64,000 nucleotides of DNA from Epiperipatus broadwayi (Eukaryota; Onychophora; Udeonychophora; Euonychophora; Peripatidae): contig JAQFVV010000280.1 of NCBI GenBank assembly GCA_028023455.1, positions 556,001-620,000 on the forward strand, read 5' to 3'. Both the position numbers and the translations under genes were made by a program. Below the pieces are notes generated by a model. The model was not told the DNA's origin, made no database searches, and was given only the letters and a program-made list of their open reading frames with translations. Of the stretch, positions 23,451 through 35,520 are shown in pieces. Each line of letters starts with the position of its first letter. Positions within the stretch are counted from its first letter, which is position 1.

Positions 23451-24500
23451 TTATAAGATATTCATCACAACTTGGATATTATAGCTGTTTTGAAATATTA
23501 TTATAATATCATCAATGAAAACTGTAACACCTAACTGTAATCCCAAGTGCAAAAGATAAAGACCGGGAATGAGGTTCTCAATCTTACGAATGAGAGGATC
23601 TATATAAATTGCAAACAGAAGAGCCGCCAAAGGAGAACCCTGTGGAATACCCCCCTTAGGGATAAAAAATTCGGATCTTCTCATAAAGTTTTAATATAAT
23701 TTTCAACTGCATTTACCAACCATATGTGATCTGGGATTAAAAGGCGGAGAGACTGAATCAAGTATGACCAAATTGACCATTTCAAAAGCAGCTCTAAAAT
23801 CTATTTGAATAACATATTGGGTTAAGTTTAAATCCCTGGCATATTTAATAGCCTCATGAATTTTTAAGGCTGCATTTACTGCACGTCTACCCTTAATGGC
23901 ATGGTGAGTGGAAGATATTCTAATATTGATAAAGTGATGTAATTTCTTCAAGAAATTCTAGCCAGAATCTTCGAGTCAATATCTTCTACGGAAATATGTC
24001 TCAGTTCATCAATTGATGGACTTTGTACTGATTTTGTCTTTTTTGAGGCTAAAAATTACTCTGTTTCTCATAAAGGGCCACTCAATTCTCTCATAACACA
24101 ACTGGTTAAAAAATGTCCACATTGCAAATCTGAGAGCATAGTCAAGCTGTTTATAAACAGAGGCTGGGATTGTGTCATTCGCCATTATTGATTGTACCTT
24201 GAGGATATTAATCTCATCCTGAATATCTTGATTAGAAATATACACTTTCTGTTCCCCAGTTATGATACTACTGAATTGATCAGTGAAACCTGTGCTTACA
24301 CCAAATTTCATTTTTAACTTTTCAAATATATAATTATCAACATAGATTCCAGAGGCAATGCTGTCATCATCTTTGGTTATACTGGCAATAACCCTAGAGT
24401 GTGGGATGTACAATCTAGCATAGTTTAACATGGGTTTTGATACTTTACTCAAGTTAGGAATTAATTTCCTGAGCCATATTGTAAGAGCATCTTGATGCAT
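23451..24500 (-). pseudogene. LINE reverse transcriptase domain (Tx1/L1-like)
   Basis: The linker and fingers occupy 24500-24009, ending in QSIMANDTIPASVYKQL, the counterpart of the N-K-APGPDGIPAEFYK motif, then RNRVIFSLKKDK. The palm starts at 23951 with HAIKGRRAVNAALKIHEAIK and VIQIDFRAAFEMVN, matching motif A (DFxKAFDxV) with the second aspartate replaced by E. The segment 23684-23451 holds GGIPQGSPLAALLFAIYIDP (motif B) and VFIDDIIII, motif C with FIDD instead of F/YADD. Frame breaks lie at about 24000 and 23700. One of the catalytic aspartate positions is altered. Confidence 0.8.
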
Positions 24501-24815
24501 AAGTTAATATAAGTTGTATTCTTCTTGTAAATTATTTATTAATTGATGATTGGGTCTGAGGTTAGTAACATTGTATAAAACTCTCTGAATTTCAGAGATT
24601 CTATTTTTCATTTGATTCATTGATAAAGTATTTGCGCATTCTTATAACATTCTAGAGAAATCTTTTTTAATTTTAAACCAAGCAATACAGGGTGGTAAGC
24701 CTAAACATTTTGTATAATAATAAATGACAGTTAAGATAACAAATAATTGGTCACTCGAGGACAGAACACCATCTTTTATGTTTCTCCTAATAGAAAATCT
24801 ATATTGATTTTTGAT

Positions 24816-25270
24816 TTAACTATAATTATCAAGTACTAACTTTACACAGAGGTGATCTGAAAAACGAACCAGCGATGTATTGATCTTTGACTCATTGAGC
24901 TTATGCCCATACACAAAGAAAAGGTGTATAAGAGAAGAGAATCTGCTATTGAAGAAAGCATATGTGTTTTCCGGATATTTTTCATGCAATGGATACAGAG
25001 AAATTTCATTCATTTTATTTTGTAATGCACTAGGAGGAGATCGGAATGTACAATTAAGGTCACCACCCAGTATTATAATCCCTGGTTTTTGCAAGAATCT
25101 ATTCTGAACATTTATGGATTATATTTACAATATCATTACTCTTAGCTACAGAATATGTAGCAATCAGGTAGTGCAAGTCGGCCTGATAAACAAAGGAAAG
25201 CACAATATAGTTTGTTTGTAAAGACAATAGCTGAATTTTTTCAATCTTCAGTACACTAATTTTACTCCTC
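24816..25270 (-). pseudogene. LINE AP-endonuclease domain (Tx1/L1-like)
   Basis: The N-terminal part reads LSFVYQADLHYLIATYSVAK at about 25210-25150, equivalent to the strand leading to the IYAPN motif. Next comes a 92-residue frame (25094-24816) with GGDLNC, the metal/phosphate-binding GDFN motif, FFNSRFSSLIHLFFV (equivalent of SRIDYIFVS; the catalytic D is replaced), and RFSDHLCVKLVL, which keeps the SDH catalytic motif. One frameshift separates the two parts. The loss of the ID aspartate marks it as inactive. Confidence 0.75.
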
Positions 25271-25320
25271 TAACACTAATGATAAATAACAAGTCTTTAT
25301 GATCAATTAAATAAATTATT

Positions 25321-26658
25321 AAATATTTTTTTTATAATTCTAAATAATTTCATGTAAGTAATGCAATATAATAGTATAAATTTGAAAAGAATAAAACTTC
25401 AGTATAGATTTTTTTTTCCAAGGCAATGTGAAACAATTGCTTGAAAGAACACAATAAATTGTTAACTGCTAGTTTACTTTTTGTCCATTTTGCTATACTT
25501 TTGGACAGTTAAAAGACACATTTTTTTTTTTAGAATTTCTGTTTACATTTTCAACTAGAATCATGGCTGCAACTAATATCATGAAAAAATGAAGAAATGC
25601 CACTATTTTTAAAAACCAAGACAAAATAGAATAAAGTGCTCAAACCATCGCAGGTGTATTGAAACTTTCTAAAATCATGAAATCATACCATCCCATATGA
25701 AAAAATCCAAGAAGCACATGCTGACTATTCATTCTAAACCTTTTCTTTAGACTGGCTCCCTTCTCCAAAAACACCCATTATCATTAAAGGATTTAGAAGG
25801 CAACAATGGATCTCAGAATAAGCAATTCATGATTCAGAAAATTTAGATGATTATGATTGATGAATGAATCATTGTAAAGATCAACTTTAAGATGTGTTTT
25901 TTACATAGATTTAAGTTGCATTATCATATATACCTATATACATACATACATACATATTTTAAGTGCATACTTGCGAAATACATATAGACATTTTACATGA
26001 GCATATAATGCACATTAAGGGTATACTAGATTAAATTGTTTGTTAACAGCTTATAATGTAATTTTTAGCTGGAGGAACTAACCAATTTTTTTACCATAGG
26101 AAATCAATATAACTACTTGTTCTTTATGTGATATTCTGCTTAATGATGAGTTTTAGGGGACCAATTTTTTTTGCTAAGTGGGATAAAGATGTATTCATAT
26201 TTCTTTAGAAAGAAACACATTAATACTTTAATTCTATCAACCGATTGATACATATTTTCAATATCTAAACTCAAAAACACAATCACCTTCTAAAACAAAT
26301 CCATTTATTATATCAAATGTCTCAAAAGAAGAGGCATAAAAGTGACCTAAATTTATATAATTCTTAAAAAATGTTATAAGAAATTTTGAAATTTTATCAA
26401 CAATCCCTGCTGTAAAATCATAAATACATCTTAAATGAAAAATCTTAGAAGCCAAATAATCACTAGGCTAGCACATTAAATAAATAGTTATATTAAAATT
26501 TTTTTTTATAATTTTCATAATTTCAATTAAATTAGATTTTATTATTGATAATAATAAAAATTGTTAGAATAAAAAGTTTATTTCTTTACCATTTAGATTA
26601 TCAATTTATACATTGGTTTATAAGAATAGTTATTTACTGGGTGGTATAAAAATAGCCT
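25321..26658. other. A+T-rich spacer, possible 5' part of Penelope-like element
   Basis: No gene is supported. The last ~100 bases before 26659, on the plus strand, may hold worn Penelope reverse-transcriptase C-terminus (LVYKNSYLLGGIKIAW), but this is weak. ACATACATAC occurs near 25940. Confidence 0.4.
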
Positions 26659-26979
26659 GGAATTAAAGGCTTTGATTTAAATTCATTATTAAATAGTTCA
26701 AAACAATCACTTGATAGCAAATCTATTTTTTGTATAGTTTATAAGATTCCTTGCAGTTGTCATAACATTTATATAGGTCAAAATAAATTAAGTTTTAATA
26801 AAAGAGTTAAAGTTCTTAAGAGTAATTAAAAATAGATATAACCCAGCTTTGTATATTCATGAACTGAATGCAGGTCACAAAATATTTGATAATACAAAGG
26901 TTAGCTTTTCTGATGAAAGCACCCTTTGATGTAAAAGGTAGTTGGCTTTTGAAGTGAATTAATTATAAGAAGGCTATTT
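26659..26979 (+). pseudogene. Penelope-like element: GIY-YIG endonuclease remnant
   Basis: The first frame, 26659-26829, ends with SIFCIVYKIPCSCHNIYIGQ followed by NKLSFNKRVKVLK. This is the GIY-YIG core of Penelope-like retroelements (family form GVYKIPCSCG..YIGQTGRS...RLKEH), with the zinc-linked C-x-C present. After a frameshift at about 26819 the second frame reads NRYNPALYIHELNAGHKIFD and NTKVSFSDESTL, matching the H......GH..DFDNTKV motif. A third frame near 26930 continues with FDVKGSWLL and NYKKAIW. The plus-strand reading then stops at a hAT-like insertion and may resume at 28379. The reverse-transcriptase part is not recognisable, so this is an isolated dead C-terminus. Confidence 0.85.
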
Positions 26980-28370
26980 GGTACTGTTCTATTAAATTGT
27001 GTCAGCCGCTTCATGCTGCTATTTATATGCAAAAGCACAAATATGCTGTTTACGTGGCTGCTGCCTTCTAGGCCTGATATATCTATGCAAAAACACAAAG
27101 TGGCTGTTTAAATGCGGCATCCAGTGCCGATGGTGTTATTTCTATGCTATAAAGCACAGAAAAGATGCTGTTTATCGGCTGCCGGCCTGCTTTAGTGTTA
27201 TGCACTTTATCCAAATGCTCACAGTTAAATGTTTGCTATAGTATCATGTGAGGGTGTCTGGACTTCTGCCTGCCACAACTCTTCAAATACGCATGTCAAA
27301 GGAATTAGCTTACAAGTCATCTGACCTACTATTACCTCCTAACAATTGTCAAACCGTCGCCACATTCCCCTACTCAATGTGAACCTTCAAAAAATTCGGA
27401 AAGGGTCTGTCCAAGCAAGATTTCGACTAGCTCACACGAAAAAAGTCCCATTTGCACGAGAACATGTCCATGACAAATAATATGACTGACTTGAAAATGG
27501 ACAGGTGAAAATCGGGGCAACTGTCATCCACAGAAACCTGCGTGCACGGGGAATTAAATTAATTCTACTCTAATAGAATCTTTGCAATAAGGTATGTCAA
27601 TTGATAAAGTTTTAATTCTTGTGGATGTGAAAAGGCATACCATCTGCCCTACATTGCAGGACTAAGATGACATTTTTGGCCACTTCTAGTTAAAGCTTTT
27701 TAAATTTTTGGTAGCATAAAATTGTTCTCGACTAAATTACAGGAATTGTTTAAGGAAATCAATTAATTACGTTGTCTTTGCAAAAAAATGTATGACTGTG
27801 AAATTTCTCATAGTTCTAAAGAGCAAAAGAAATTGTCCAAAGAATACATTTTTATTAATCTTTAAAAAAAAAATAAAAAAACCGATCGAGTTGGAAATTA
27901 GTAATCATTCTTAATAGGTTTACCATTAATATCCATACACTTATTCTTTCAAAGATAACTATTGTAATAAATCAATCAATCAATAAATAATTATTTTTCC
28001 ATTTCAAAAATGAAACAAAAAATTAAAAGACAGTCCAATAATTAAAGCATTATCAGCATTTTTTCCACCACGATGTAGTTAGTTATCTCTCAAGCAATGC
28101 TAGTAGACTTTGTAAAGTTTGTATGGAAGAGGATGGTTTTGCCAGCCAGCGCTGGCATACATGGGGAATTCTACTATAATAGAGTATTTGCAATAATGTA
28201 TGTTTACGTAAAATTGTTCCAGTAAATGTTATTAAAGAAATAAATGAATTATGTTAACCCATATGATTATTATTTTTTCACAAAGAATGAGTCCGGTAAT
28301 GTTACATTTATGTGTTTTTGCATAGCAACAATGCCATCAAGCGGCTGACACAATCTATTAGAACAGTAGC
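26980..28370. mobile_element. hAT-like non-autonomous DNA transposon, 1391 bp, 8-bp target duplication
   Basis: GGCTATTT flanks the element at 26972-26979 and 28371-28378, a perfect 8-bp duplication as made by hAT-superfamily transposases. The ends are inverted: GGTACTGTTCTATTAAATTG (26980-26999) against the complement of 28351-28370 (GCTACTGTTCTAATAGATTG), extending through TGTCAGCCGCTT for ~40 bp, with weaker pairing further in (ATGCAAAAGCAC against the complement of GTGTTTTTGCAT). The interior has subterminal tandem repeats (27000-27240) and two related inner blocks at about 27545-27600 and 28150-28210 (ATTCTACT(C/A)TAATAGA). No transposase was recognised. It was inserted into the Penelope remnant and is therefore younger than it. 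Confidence 0.8.
27000..27225. repeat. Degenerate subterminal tandem repeats in the hAT-like element
   Basis: About three units of ~60 bp share GC(A)AAAAGCACAAA...GCTGTTTA...GGCTGC. They are seen at about 27030, 27087 and 27150 and are much G+C-richer than the window average. hAT elements often carry such subterminal repeats as transposase-binding sites; that role here is inference. Confidence 0.6.
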
Positions 28371-28439
28371 GGCTATTTTTGGTTTGATATATATGTTATT
28401 TGTATCTACTTGAGTTTCACTTGAGAAGGTCTATTTGTT

Positions 28440-28520
28440 ATTGGGTGAAACCATGGTCATAAGAGAATTTTAGTAAAATTTTGTTTTTTTTTTGGCTAGT
28501 ATTGTAATGTTAGATGCTTT
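28440..28520 (+). mobile_element. Half copy of the 62.7-kb palindromic MITE
   Basis: GGTGAAACCATGGTCATAAG, then TTTAGTAAAATTTTG and GCTAGTATTGTAATGTTAGA match the right arm of 62695-62871. The left arm is absent. Confidence 0.75.
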
Positions 28521-31500
28521 TCTATATTATATTTAATTATGTAAATATTATTTGTAAGTTTAATTTTTTACCCATTATATAACTTCTTGGTAGCATATGA
28601 TCTAATTAAACTACTATTTTGGAAAAAAAAATGCTTATCTATTATTATATATTTTTTTTCACTTCATAAATATCAAAAATTATTAATTGTTCATACACAC
28701 ACTTTTTTAGTTTTAAATGATTTTTTTCTTTAAAATCATTTTCTATTACATAATATCATTGTTTTGTTTATATGAAATCAAATATTAAAGAATAAGTATT
28801 ATTATTCTGAAACCCATAAATTCAAAGACTTCTATTTTTTGAGCACTAGTTTTTTGGGACAGCCATTATGGTATTGCAAAAATTTTCATAGTGCACTTAT
28901 TAGTAAAAAAGTTGAAATGTTAAAAAAATTATATCAAAGTATATTTGTCCATAAGCTATGTGAATATCTATAGTACCATTTTAATTTATCCTGATAATAT
29001 CTAAAAATAAAAAACTTGTGATTCTACACATAATGTAATAAAAATTTATGCTCAAAGAATATAACTTTTATAGGAGTTTAATTGTTAAAAAATTTCATGT
29101 CATTATATCTGTTATTGATTTTCAATTGTATACAAAATATAAATGCAAAAAAGTTCTAACATTTATACTTAAAATAATAGAAAAATAATGATGGTATTTG
29201 GATATTTTTTTATTCTATCACAATTTTTAAAATAGCATTAAAAAATAGTACAATTTTTACTTCCAAATTTTCTATTATCTTCTGTACAAAGTTTTCCTAT
29301 AATAAAGAAATAAGATTAATTTTTATTTTATTCAATTAATAAGTTTTAAAGCAATATTTATTAATAAGTTCCATTTAATATGCCCCTGCTTCTAAATTAC
29401 ATTTAAATTAGACTAATAAATAAGATTGCTTAGATTTATTTTTCATTCATTAATATTTTTTTTAAGAAATAAAAATAAATATTTTTTAAGCATTTTTTTT
29501 TATTGTTATAATTACAGATATATATTTGAGTGATTACTTAAATTTATAAAATAGGCAAATTTGAAAAATGATCAATTATAAGCTTCAAAATAATGCTATT
29601 AAATCTTTATATATATTTCCAAATCTTTACGATTCTCTATGTCATAGCCATATCATTTGCAAGCCATTTTAATAACTTGTATATTTATTTTCAATCAGTA
29701 TCATTTGCAAGCCATTTTAATAACTTGTATATTTATTTTCAATCAGTATTCATTTTCTCCAAATGTATATTAAACTAAACCAAGGGCAAATAATCAAATT
29801 ACTTCATTTTAATCCTAGGAAATATTCATATTTACAGATTTTTAAATCTTTTTTTTATTCTAATTAAAATAAGTATGATAATAATCTAAATCAAAATGTT
29901 GCACTTTTTTTATATCTCTGAACTATTTTTGAGATAAAGGAAAAGCAACTTAAAAGTATTAATTCACAGTATTTTTATTATATGAAACATTGTTTTTCAA
30001 TATTCATGCTTGCCCCCTCCTCTCTACAGATATACTTAATATACTAATATTTTTGAAGCCAGTCACTTTAATTATAAATTTGAGTGCTCTTTTAAAATTT
30101 TTTCATTATTGATATTATTAGCCTTTCATTTGGAGGTTATATTTTTTATTAGTATTAAGTTCATCTATAAGTTTAAATAAATACCTTTTTTTTATTTGAT
30201 GTTATATACTGATTCAAATATGACATTTTTTTTTTTTGTAATGTTTTATCTTTAATCTCTTTGTCTTATTTTTTTGCTTTTTATCTTTATACACCTTCCA
30301 AATATAATTATTTTACATTTTTGTATTTATAGCTTGTTTATTCTATTTTTTCTATAATTATTTCTAACTTAACCAGTTTGTTTTTTAAAAATTATTTTTT
30401 CTATAATTAATATTGTTGTTTTATTAATATCTCCATTTTCTTAAAATTTGGTTAGAATTCATGGCCTTTTTGATCTTTACTTTTTGTATGACTTGTTTTT
30501 TTTTGTTGCTGTTTTTGTTTTTAGTTATTTTCTCATATCTTTCTGATTTATTTCTGTTTAATAGCTTTTGAAAAATCTTTTTAAATTTTCATACTTTCAC
30601 TTTCTAATTATTAATCAATCATTGTAATTTCATATTTGTAATTATAATATATATATATTTACGGTTTCTGATTGAGCACTTGCAGAATAAATTCTATTTA
30701 TTGAATTTTTTTTATATTTGTCATATAATTTATTTGATATTCTGATTCATATTTTTGAGATTTTCATGTAAGTATATATGTGTGTTCTTTCAAAAAGATA
30801 TACTCTGGCCAGTTTTAGGAGGTAGAAAAAGATATATACTGACAGACAATAGATAAACTAATAAAAATGCATTTTTATTCTTTAAGTAACATTATATATA
30901 TGAGGTTATGGATATGTTTGTGTATTTTTGCACATTACAATATTAATCTGTTATATTTTTAGAGATTGATAAATTATTTTAAAGATTGAAGAGGCAGGGA
31001 GTTTTTTAGATTTCTATTAAATTTTGATGACTTTTATATTTGAAAGCTGTCACTAGCATCTGCTGAATTGTTTAACAAAGAACTTTTAATATGGTTTAAC
31101 ATGGTGCTTTTGACATGTCTTTTTTTTTTTTTTTTACAAGACATTGATTTATTTTTTATAAAACGATATTTTATAGTTGATGTACATGTGAGATTGTGTA
31201 TCATCATCACTTATTCTTTAAAATGCAGACTCCCCATATTTATCTAAGACTACATATTTTTCATGCTTACCTTTCAGTTATGTATAACTACTTATGTATT
31301 ATCTTTCTTTAAATCAATGCAGCCTTTCATAGAATTTTTTAAACATTTTTTTACTTTTTATTTTTGAATGTGTGCCTTCCACCTTTTCTTCAGTTTTTCA
31401 TTTATTTTTCCAAATGTATCAGTTTTTTTATTCACTTATCTATTTTTTCTTTTCTTCACATTTATATCTTATAATCTTCTTTGTCTTTTCTTTTTAAAAC

Positions 31501-31960
31501 TTTTCTTATATGCATGATTAACATTTTTTTTATTTATTATATTTTATTAAAATACAAAGTAATCTTTTTAAAAAAATGCTTAGTTGTGGCATTTCTGACT
31601 ACTACTTTTATTTTATTAGCTTTTTATTATTCAGATTTTTCATTATCTCATTTTTAATTAACACATTTATTTATTTTTTTATTTTTTGTCTTTATAATTT
31701 TTGTTTAACTTATACATATTTCATCAAAAATTTATTAAATACTATCTACATTTCATACTTTATCATCATCAAATCTTATTATAATAAACTTTAGATTTCC
31801 CTTGTTCTATTATTTTCCAAACACTTATAAATCAGTATTACACATATAGATAACAGCTTGAACTTTTTTATTTTTATTGTTGTTGGTCAATTTACACAAT
31901 TAACTCATAATCAATATTTTCTCTTCTTTTTTTCTAATCATTAGTATTTTGTGTGTTGTA
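28521..31960. other. T-rich spacer; no gene supported
   Basis: Long runs of pyrimidine-rich sequence on the plus strand, especially 30000-31800. This strand bias suggests old antisense retroelement sequence, but no motif survives. Contains an exact 48-bp tandem duplication (29652-29747). Confidence 0.45.
29652..29747. repeat. Exact tandem duplication, period 48 bp
   Basis: Two identical 48-bp units start ATCATTTGCAAGCC and end ATTTTCAATCAGT. Exact identity implies a recent duplication. Confidence 0.95.
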
Positions 31961-31969
31961 TGTATATAA

Positions 31970-32560
31970 AATAAAATTGTTTAATCAAACTTGCCACTTC
32001 ATAGAGAGAAAATAACTTTCTGACGATGCAGGAGATATAAGTGCTTTCCCATTCATCAACATAGTGACATATAAAACTAATTAGAAACGGTTTTTGTTCA
32101 AGAATGAAAAAAATCAAAAACTTTTTGAAAACATATTTATACTTATAACTAGTATAACAGGGTTCTGAATTCAATGAAGCTAATTCTGTAGATAGATTAT
32201 AATTATTGAACAGACTTAGATATATATTATTTATCCAAGTTTAATGTAAATACATATTTAAATATATTAATGTTGGTTAATCAAACTGTACACAAGCACA
32301 TAAACAAAGTAATTGCTAGTCATTCAATCAATGCGTAAAATGAATGTAAAATGAATGCAATGCATAAAGAGAAATCAAGCAGTATTCTGACTAGATTTCA
32401 TCCCATAACTGAAAACTCCTAAGATGATTCAGGAGATATAATGCCAATCTTATTCTATATGTGACATGGAGATGTATAATATTCAAATCAGAAATATGTG
32501 ATTCTGTTCAAGAGAGAAAACAGAATTCTTGCTTGAAAAATGTATTTCTAATTTGAAAAT
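31970..32560 (-). repeat. Two diverged copies of an unidentified repeat
   Basis: The segment 32010-32130 (ATAACTTTCTGACGATGCAG, GAGATATAAGTGC, TTTTTGTTCAAGAATGA) is echoed at 32405-32520 (ATAACTGAAAACTCCTAAGA, GAGATATAATGCC, TCTGTTCAAGAGAGA) in direct orientation. Because the next segment, 32580-32705, is a minus-strand LINE tail, these may also be LINE 3' sequence. Function unknown. Confidence 0.35.
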
Positions 32561-32579
32561 TATATATTAATATAGTGAT

Positions 32580-32705
32580 TAAAAATAATCAATTTTGAAC
32601 AAATTTGAAATAGACAACTCACTATAAATAAAAATATTATTTAATGCATCAATCTGGCTTTCATTCCTTAGTGGAATTTTTTCAAGATGTTTCTTTTTTT
32701 ACACA
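32580..32705 (-). pseudogene. 3' tail fragment shared with the 47.7-51.1-kb LINE
   Basis: The reverse complement of about 32610-32700 matches 51195-51285 closely (GGAATGAAAGCC(A/G)(G/T)ATTGATG, AAATAATATTTTTATTTATAG), and weaker similarity continues (AAAAT(T/C)GATTATTTTTAA). This shows the sequence after the LINE coding region at 51 kb is part of a dispersed unit, probably the LINE 3' untranslated region or a repeat next to it. Confidence 0.55.
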
Positions 32706-32795
32706 ACTTTCCCCAATGGGCATTATTTACATTACGTTACAATAAATATAATTATTAAAATACGTACATTAAATATAAGTAAAATATATATATTG
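32704..32795. repeat. Left inverted arm flanking composite repeat A
   Basis: AACTTTCCCCAATGGGCATT at the outer end, then TTTACATTACG and AATAAATATAATTATTAAAA, is the reverse complement of 35521-35616 with few differences. The arms are ~92 bp and 2.7 kb apart. Confidence 0.8.
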
Positions 32796-35520
32796 AAACA
32801 ATCAACCTTAGTTCAAGATCGAGTTTCACAGTTCTACCACAGCCCACGTCTCATCATGCTCCTTTTTTTTGGTCATAAAATGTATATAAACTATATGTAT
32901 ATTTCTGAGAAGCATCTATGAGATTTATAAATACAAATCTGAAATAAAAATCTTCTTTAATTATTTTAAATATTACCTTTCATAGATGCGACTCAAATAT
33001 ATACAGGAATATGTCAGGAGCTTATATATATAATTTGTGTCTTTTAAAAATTGTATTTTTCTTACTTTTATTTTAGTATTGTAATTATATTTTTTTTTAT
33101 ATAAAACTACATATAAATTCAAGATGACTGTCTAAAAATAATTAAAGGGGTGGGAGGTTTGCTTCATGATTTAAAAAAAAAAGGAATTTGTAAATTGAAG
33201 TTAAGAAAAAGTAAAATCTTAAACAAAGCTAATGGATTTTAGTTAGCTATTAACATTTTTTGTCAAATCCATTTCCAAACAGGAAATTGGTTTGAATTGA
33301 TTTTATACAGTTATCTCATGACTGCATCTCTACTAACAATAGAGTAAAAACTCTTCTAAGTTAAGGATCCATTAGAGCCAGGAAATCTAATTAAAACAAA
33401 CATTCTCTGAGGGGCTAAAAACTGACATAAATAGGGCTAAAAATCTATTATGTCAGTTTGGTCAATCGTTGCTAGGTGACTTCACGTCCATTCAAATTTT
33501 AAGGGGACCGAAGCCACCTGCCCACTGTCTTCAGCCTAACTCGTGCCGAGATGTAGCTCCAAGAATGCCGCCTGCCATAGAAAATTCGTCAATACTTCAT
33601 GGAATCCTGAGGTAACCAGCCCAAAGACTGTATAATCACCTTAACCCATTTTAATGTTGTAATTTAATTTGTAAACTAATATTTTCTTTATGTTTAAGGT
33701 TTTTAAAAGCTCTGTTAATCTTTTATATCAATTCTCTGCTACATAAATTAATCTGTCATCCAGCTCGCGCTTTAATTTGAATAATATTTTTATATTTTCT
33801 CACTTAATTTTCTTTGTAAATGCCAATTAAATTCGATCTTACGAACTTAGAAAGGGGGGGGGGGAATTAATGAGTTCTTGTTATTTATTTTAAATATCTC
33901 ATAAGATTGGGTTTGTACTTTAAATGAATACCTTTTTTTTTTAAAATAAATGTGTTATCGTAAATTTATACAAAATGTATAAATACTTTTGCAATCTGGG
34001 GTGGATATTGGTGTCCGTTAGTTTTTTTAATTTCTTATTGGTCATCATCACCAACAAGGCAGGCGACTTAAATTTGTTTTGTAATTTGCACTATTAAGTG
34101 CGTGAATTCTAGTTTTTATTCCCTATGTGAAATATTGATTCAAGAAGGGGGAGCAATGCACGCTTCATTAATGATAGTTTAATTTATGATCAATGACTTT
34201 AGATTACATGGGTCATTATTTTAGCATATCATTATGTATTTGTTAAACCATTTAAGGCTTTTCTTTAATATTTAAATTTAATGATTTTATATTATTATAA
34301 TAGTGTTGCTAGCATATGTCCAATTATTCATAAATCGCATAAGGCTTCGATTTGATTCGCCTGTACCTCACTCCAGGGAGTCACGACCATTTTCGTTAGT
34401 CATTCTTCTCCAAGTATATATATTATATACTGCTTTGAATCACCTGTACTTTACTCCAGGGATTCAAAGCTTCGTCGTTAGTATCCTCGTTCATAAAAGA
34501 AGTCTACGTTTACTTCTAGAACATGCAGGTTAGATTAGATGAAGCAATGTATGGATGCGCTGTAGCCCAGCCCATAGAATCTTCCTACCTACCTTTTCTT
34601 CCTGTACCGTTTTAGCATGAAGCTGGCATGTACCATCGTTAAAGAAAATTGGAGAATGACCTTATCCTGGCCAAATGTGCCATTTCCTTTCGCTGATAAT
34701 ATGCTAGCACCACCATTTCTCATAGTTTCCAGCCTGTTTAGCAAAGTAAATCGTAATGATATGCGATAATAAAATGTTTTGTTTTCTCTTTATTTGTTGG
34801 AGTTTAAATCCAATTTCTCATGAAGCTGCCCTCCCTCTTTATTGAAATAAGCCTTTCCCTATTGAGTTTTCGCTATATGTTGTTAACTGCTGAAAATGTA
34901 AAAGAAATAATGTTTTATTCTGCCGATCAAAATAGATCCTCATTTTAATTATTATAAATCAAATATCTAAATAAAATAAACTTATGTATTGAAATCGTCT
35001 AATCAGCAAAACTCGATTATATCTTTATAAATGTATTTTTTTTTTAAGTATAAAACGTCCACCAAACCACTTAAATGATTGTAATGAAAATAAAGTTTTA
35101 CAAGCGTAGAGTTAATTATATATATAAAATTCATCTTTAATTCTGTTCAAAATAAATATTTATATTTTAAACTTAATCCAGTTGTTCGAATCTCCTTATT
35201 AATATTTATATTTATGTATACTCATAACTTAATATTTTGGGTTCACTCAATCTCTCATCATCATCATCACCAGTTGAGTCTCATGTAAAATGTTGTAGCA
35301 CCGGGCCGGGATGTAATGAATTTATGTGGTATCACCATAGGTGTTGTTCATAATGTTATAGATTTGGGGAATGGGCAAATAGCTTAGAATTCATGATTGC
35401 TCGTGACGTGTGTATCTCAGGCATGATTGGATTCGGGATACTTTTGCTTAGATTCTAAATCTTGTTGGATGGACATATATTTTCGACTGGTACAATATGT
35501 ATATACAAATGATTAAACTT
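32796..35520 (+). mobile_element. Large composite repeat, copy A (~2.7 kb)
   Basis: It aligns by eye, in direct orientation and interrupted order, with 39655-43655. Shared blocks: ATTGAAACAATCAACCTTAG/ATTGAAGCAGTCAATCTTAG; CG(A/G)CTCAAATATATA; GT(C/T)(T/C)AAAAATAATTAAAGGG; TTTCCAAACAGGAAATTGGT/TTCTAATCTGGAAATAGATT; and a 3' part with GGGCCGGGATG/GGGCCGGATTA, GTGTT(G/A)TTCAT and TTAGAT(T/C)TGGGG. Copy A ends near GACTGGTACAATATG. It is enclosed by ~92-bp inverted arms, so it may be a TIR DNA transposon or an insertion into a palindrome. No protein was recognised; several G+C-richer patches (33470-33620, 34560-34720) are noncoding or too worn. Confidence 0.6.
34349..34482. repeat. Tandem repeat within composite repeat A, period ~80 bp
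   Basis: TTGATTCGCCTGTACCTCAC (34350) and TTGAATCACCTGTACTTTAC (34436) start two units that each continue with TCCAGGGA(G/T)TCA and end in TCGTTAGT. Confidence 0.8.

Larger units (their letters stand above)
21995..25320 (-). mobile_element. Tx1/L1-like non-LTR retrotransposon, degraded, nearly full ORF2
   Basis: Reading the minus strand from about 25260 to 22290 gives, in the order expected of a LINE ORF2, an AP-endonuclease-like domain, a reverse transcriptase and a C-terminal region with a Cys/His motif, in several frames broken by stops and shifts. The 3' end is probably near 22000, where the minus strand has AATAAAG (complement of 22002-22008). The C-terminal block with a WG...GGL...Y pattern before the zinc-finger-like motif is typical of the L1/Tx1 side of the LINE tree. 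No ORF1 was found upstream, so the element is 5' truncated or its ORF1 is unrecognisable. It cannot move itself. Confidence 0.8.

Noticed and set aside
26258-26455. 65-codon minus-strand frame near the Penelope remnant
   Set aside because: No match to Penelope RT motifs and opposite strand to the GIY-YIG domain.
26903-26935. CTGATGA at 26907 as a hammerhead after the Penelope gene
   Set aside because: The Penelope reading frame continues through it (SFSDESTL), stem II is poor and no GAAA follows correctly.
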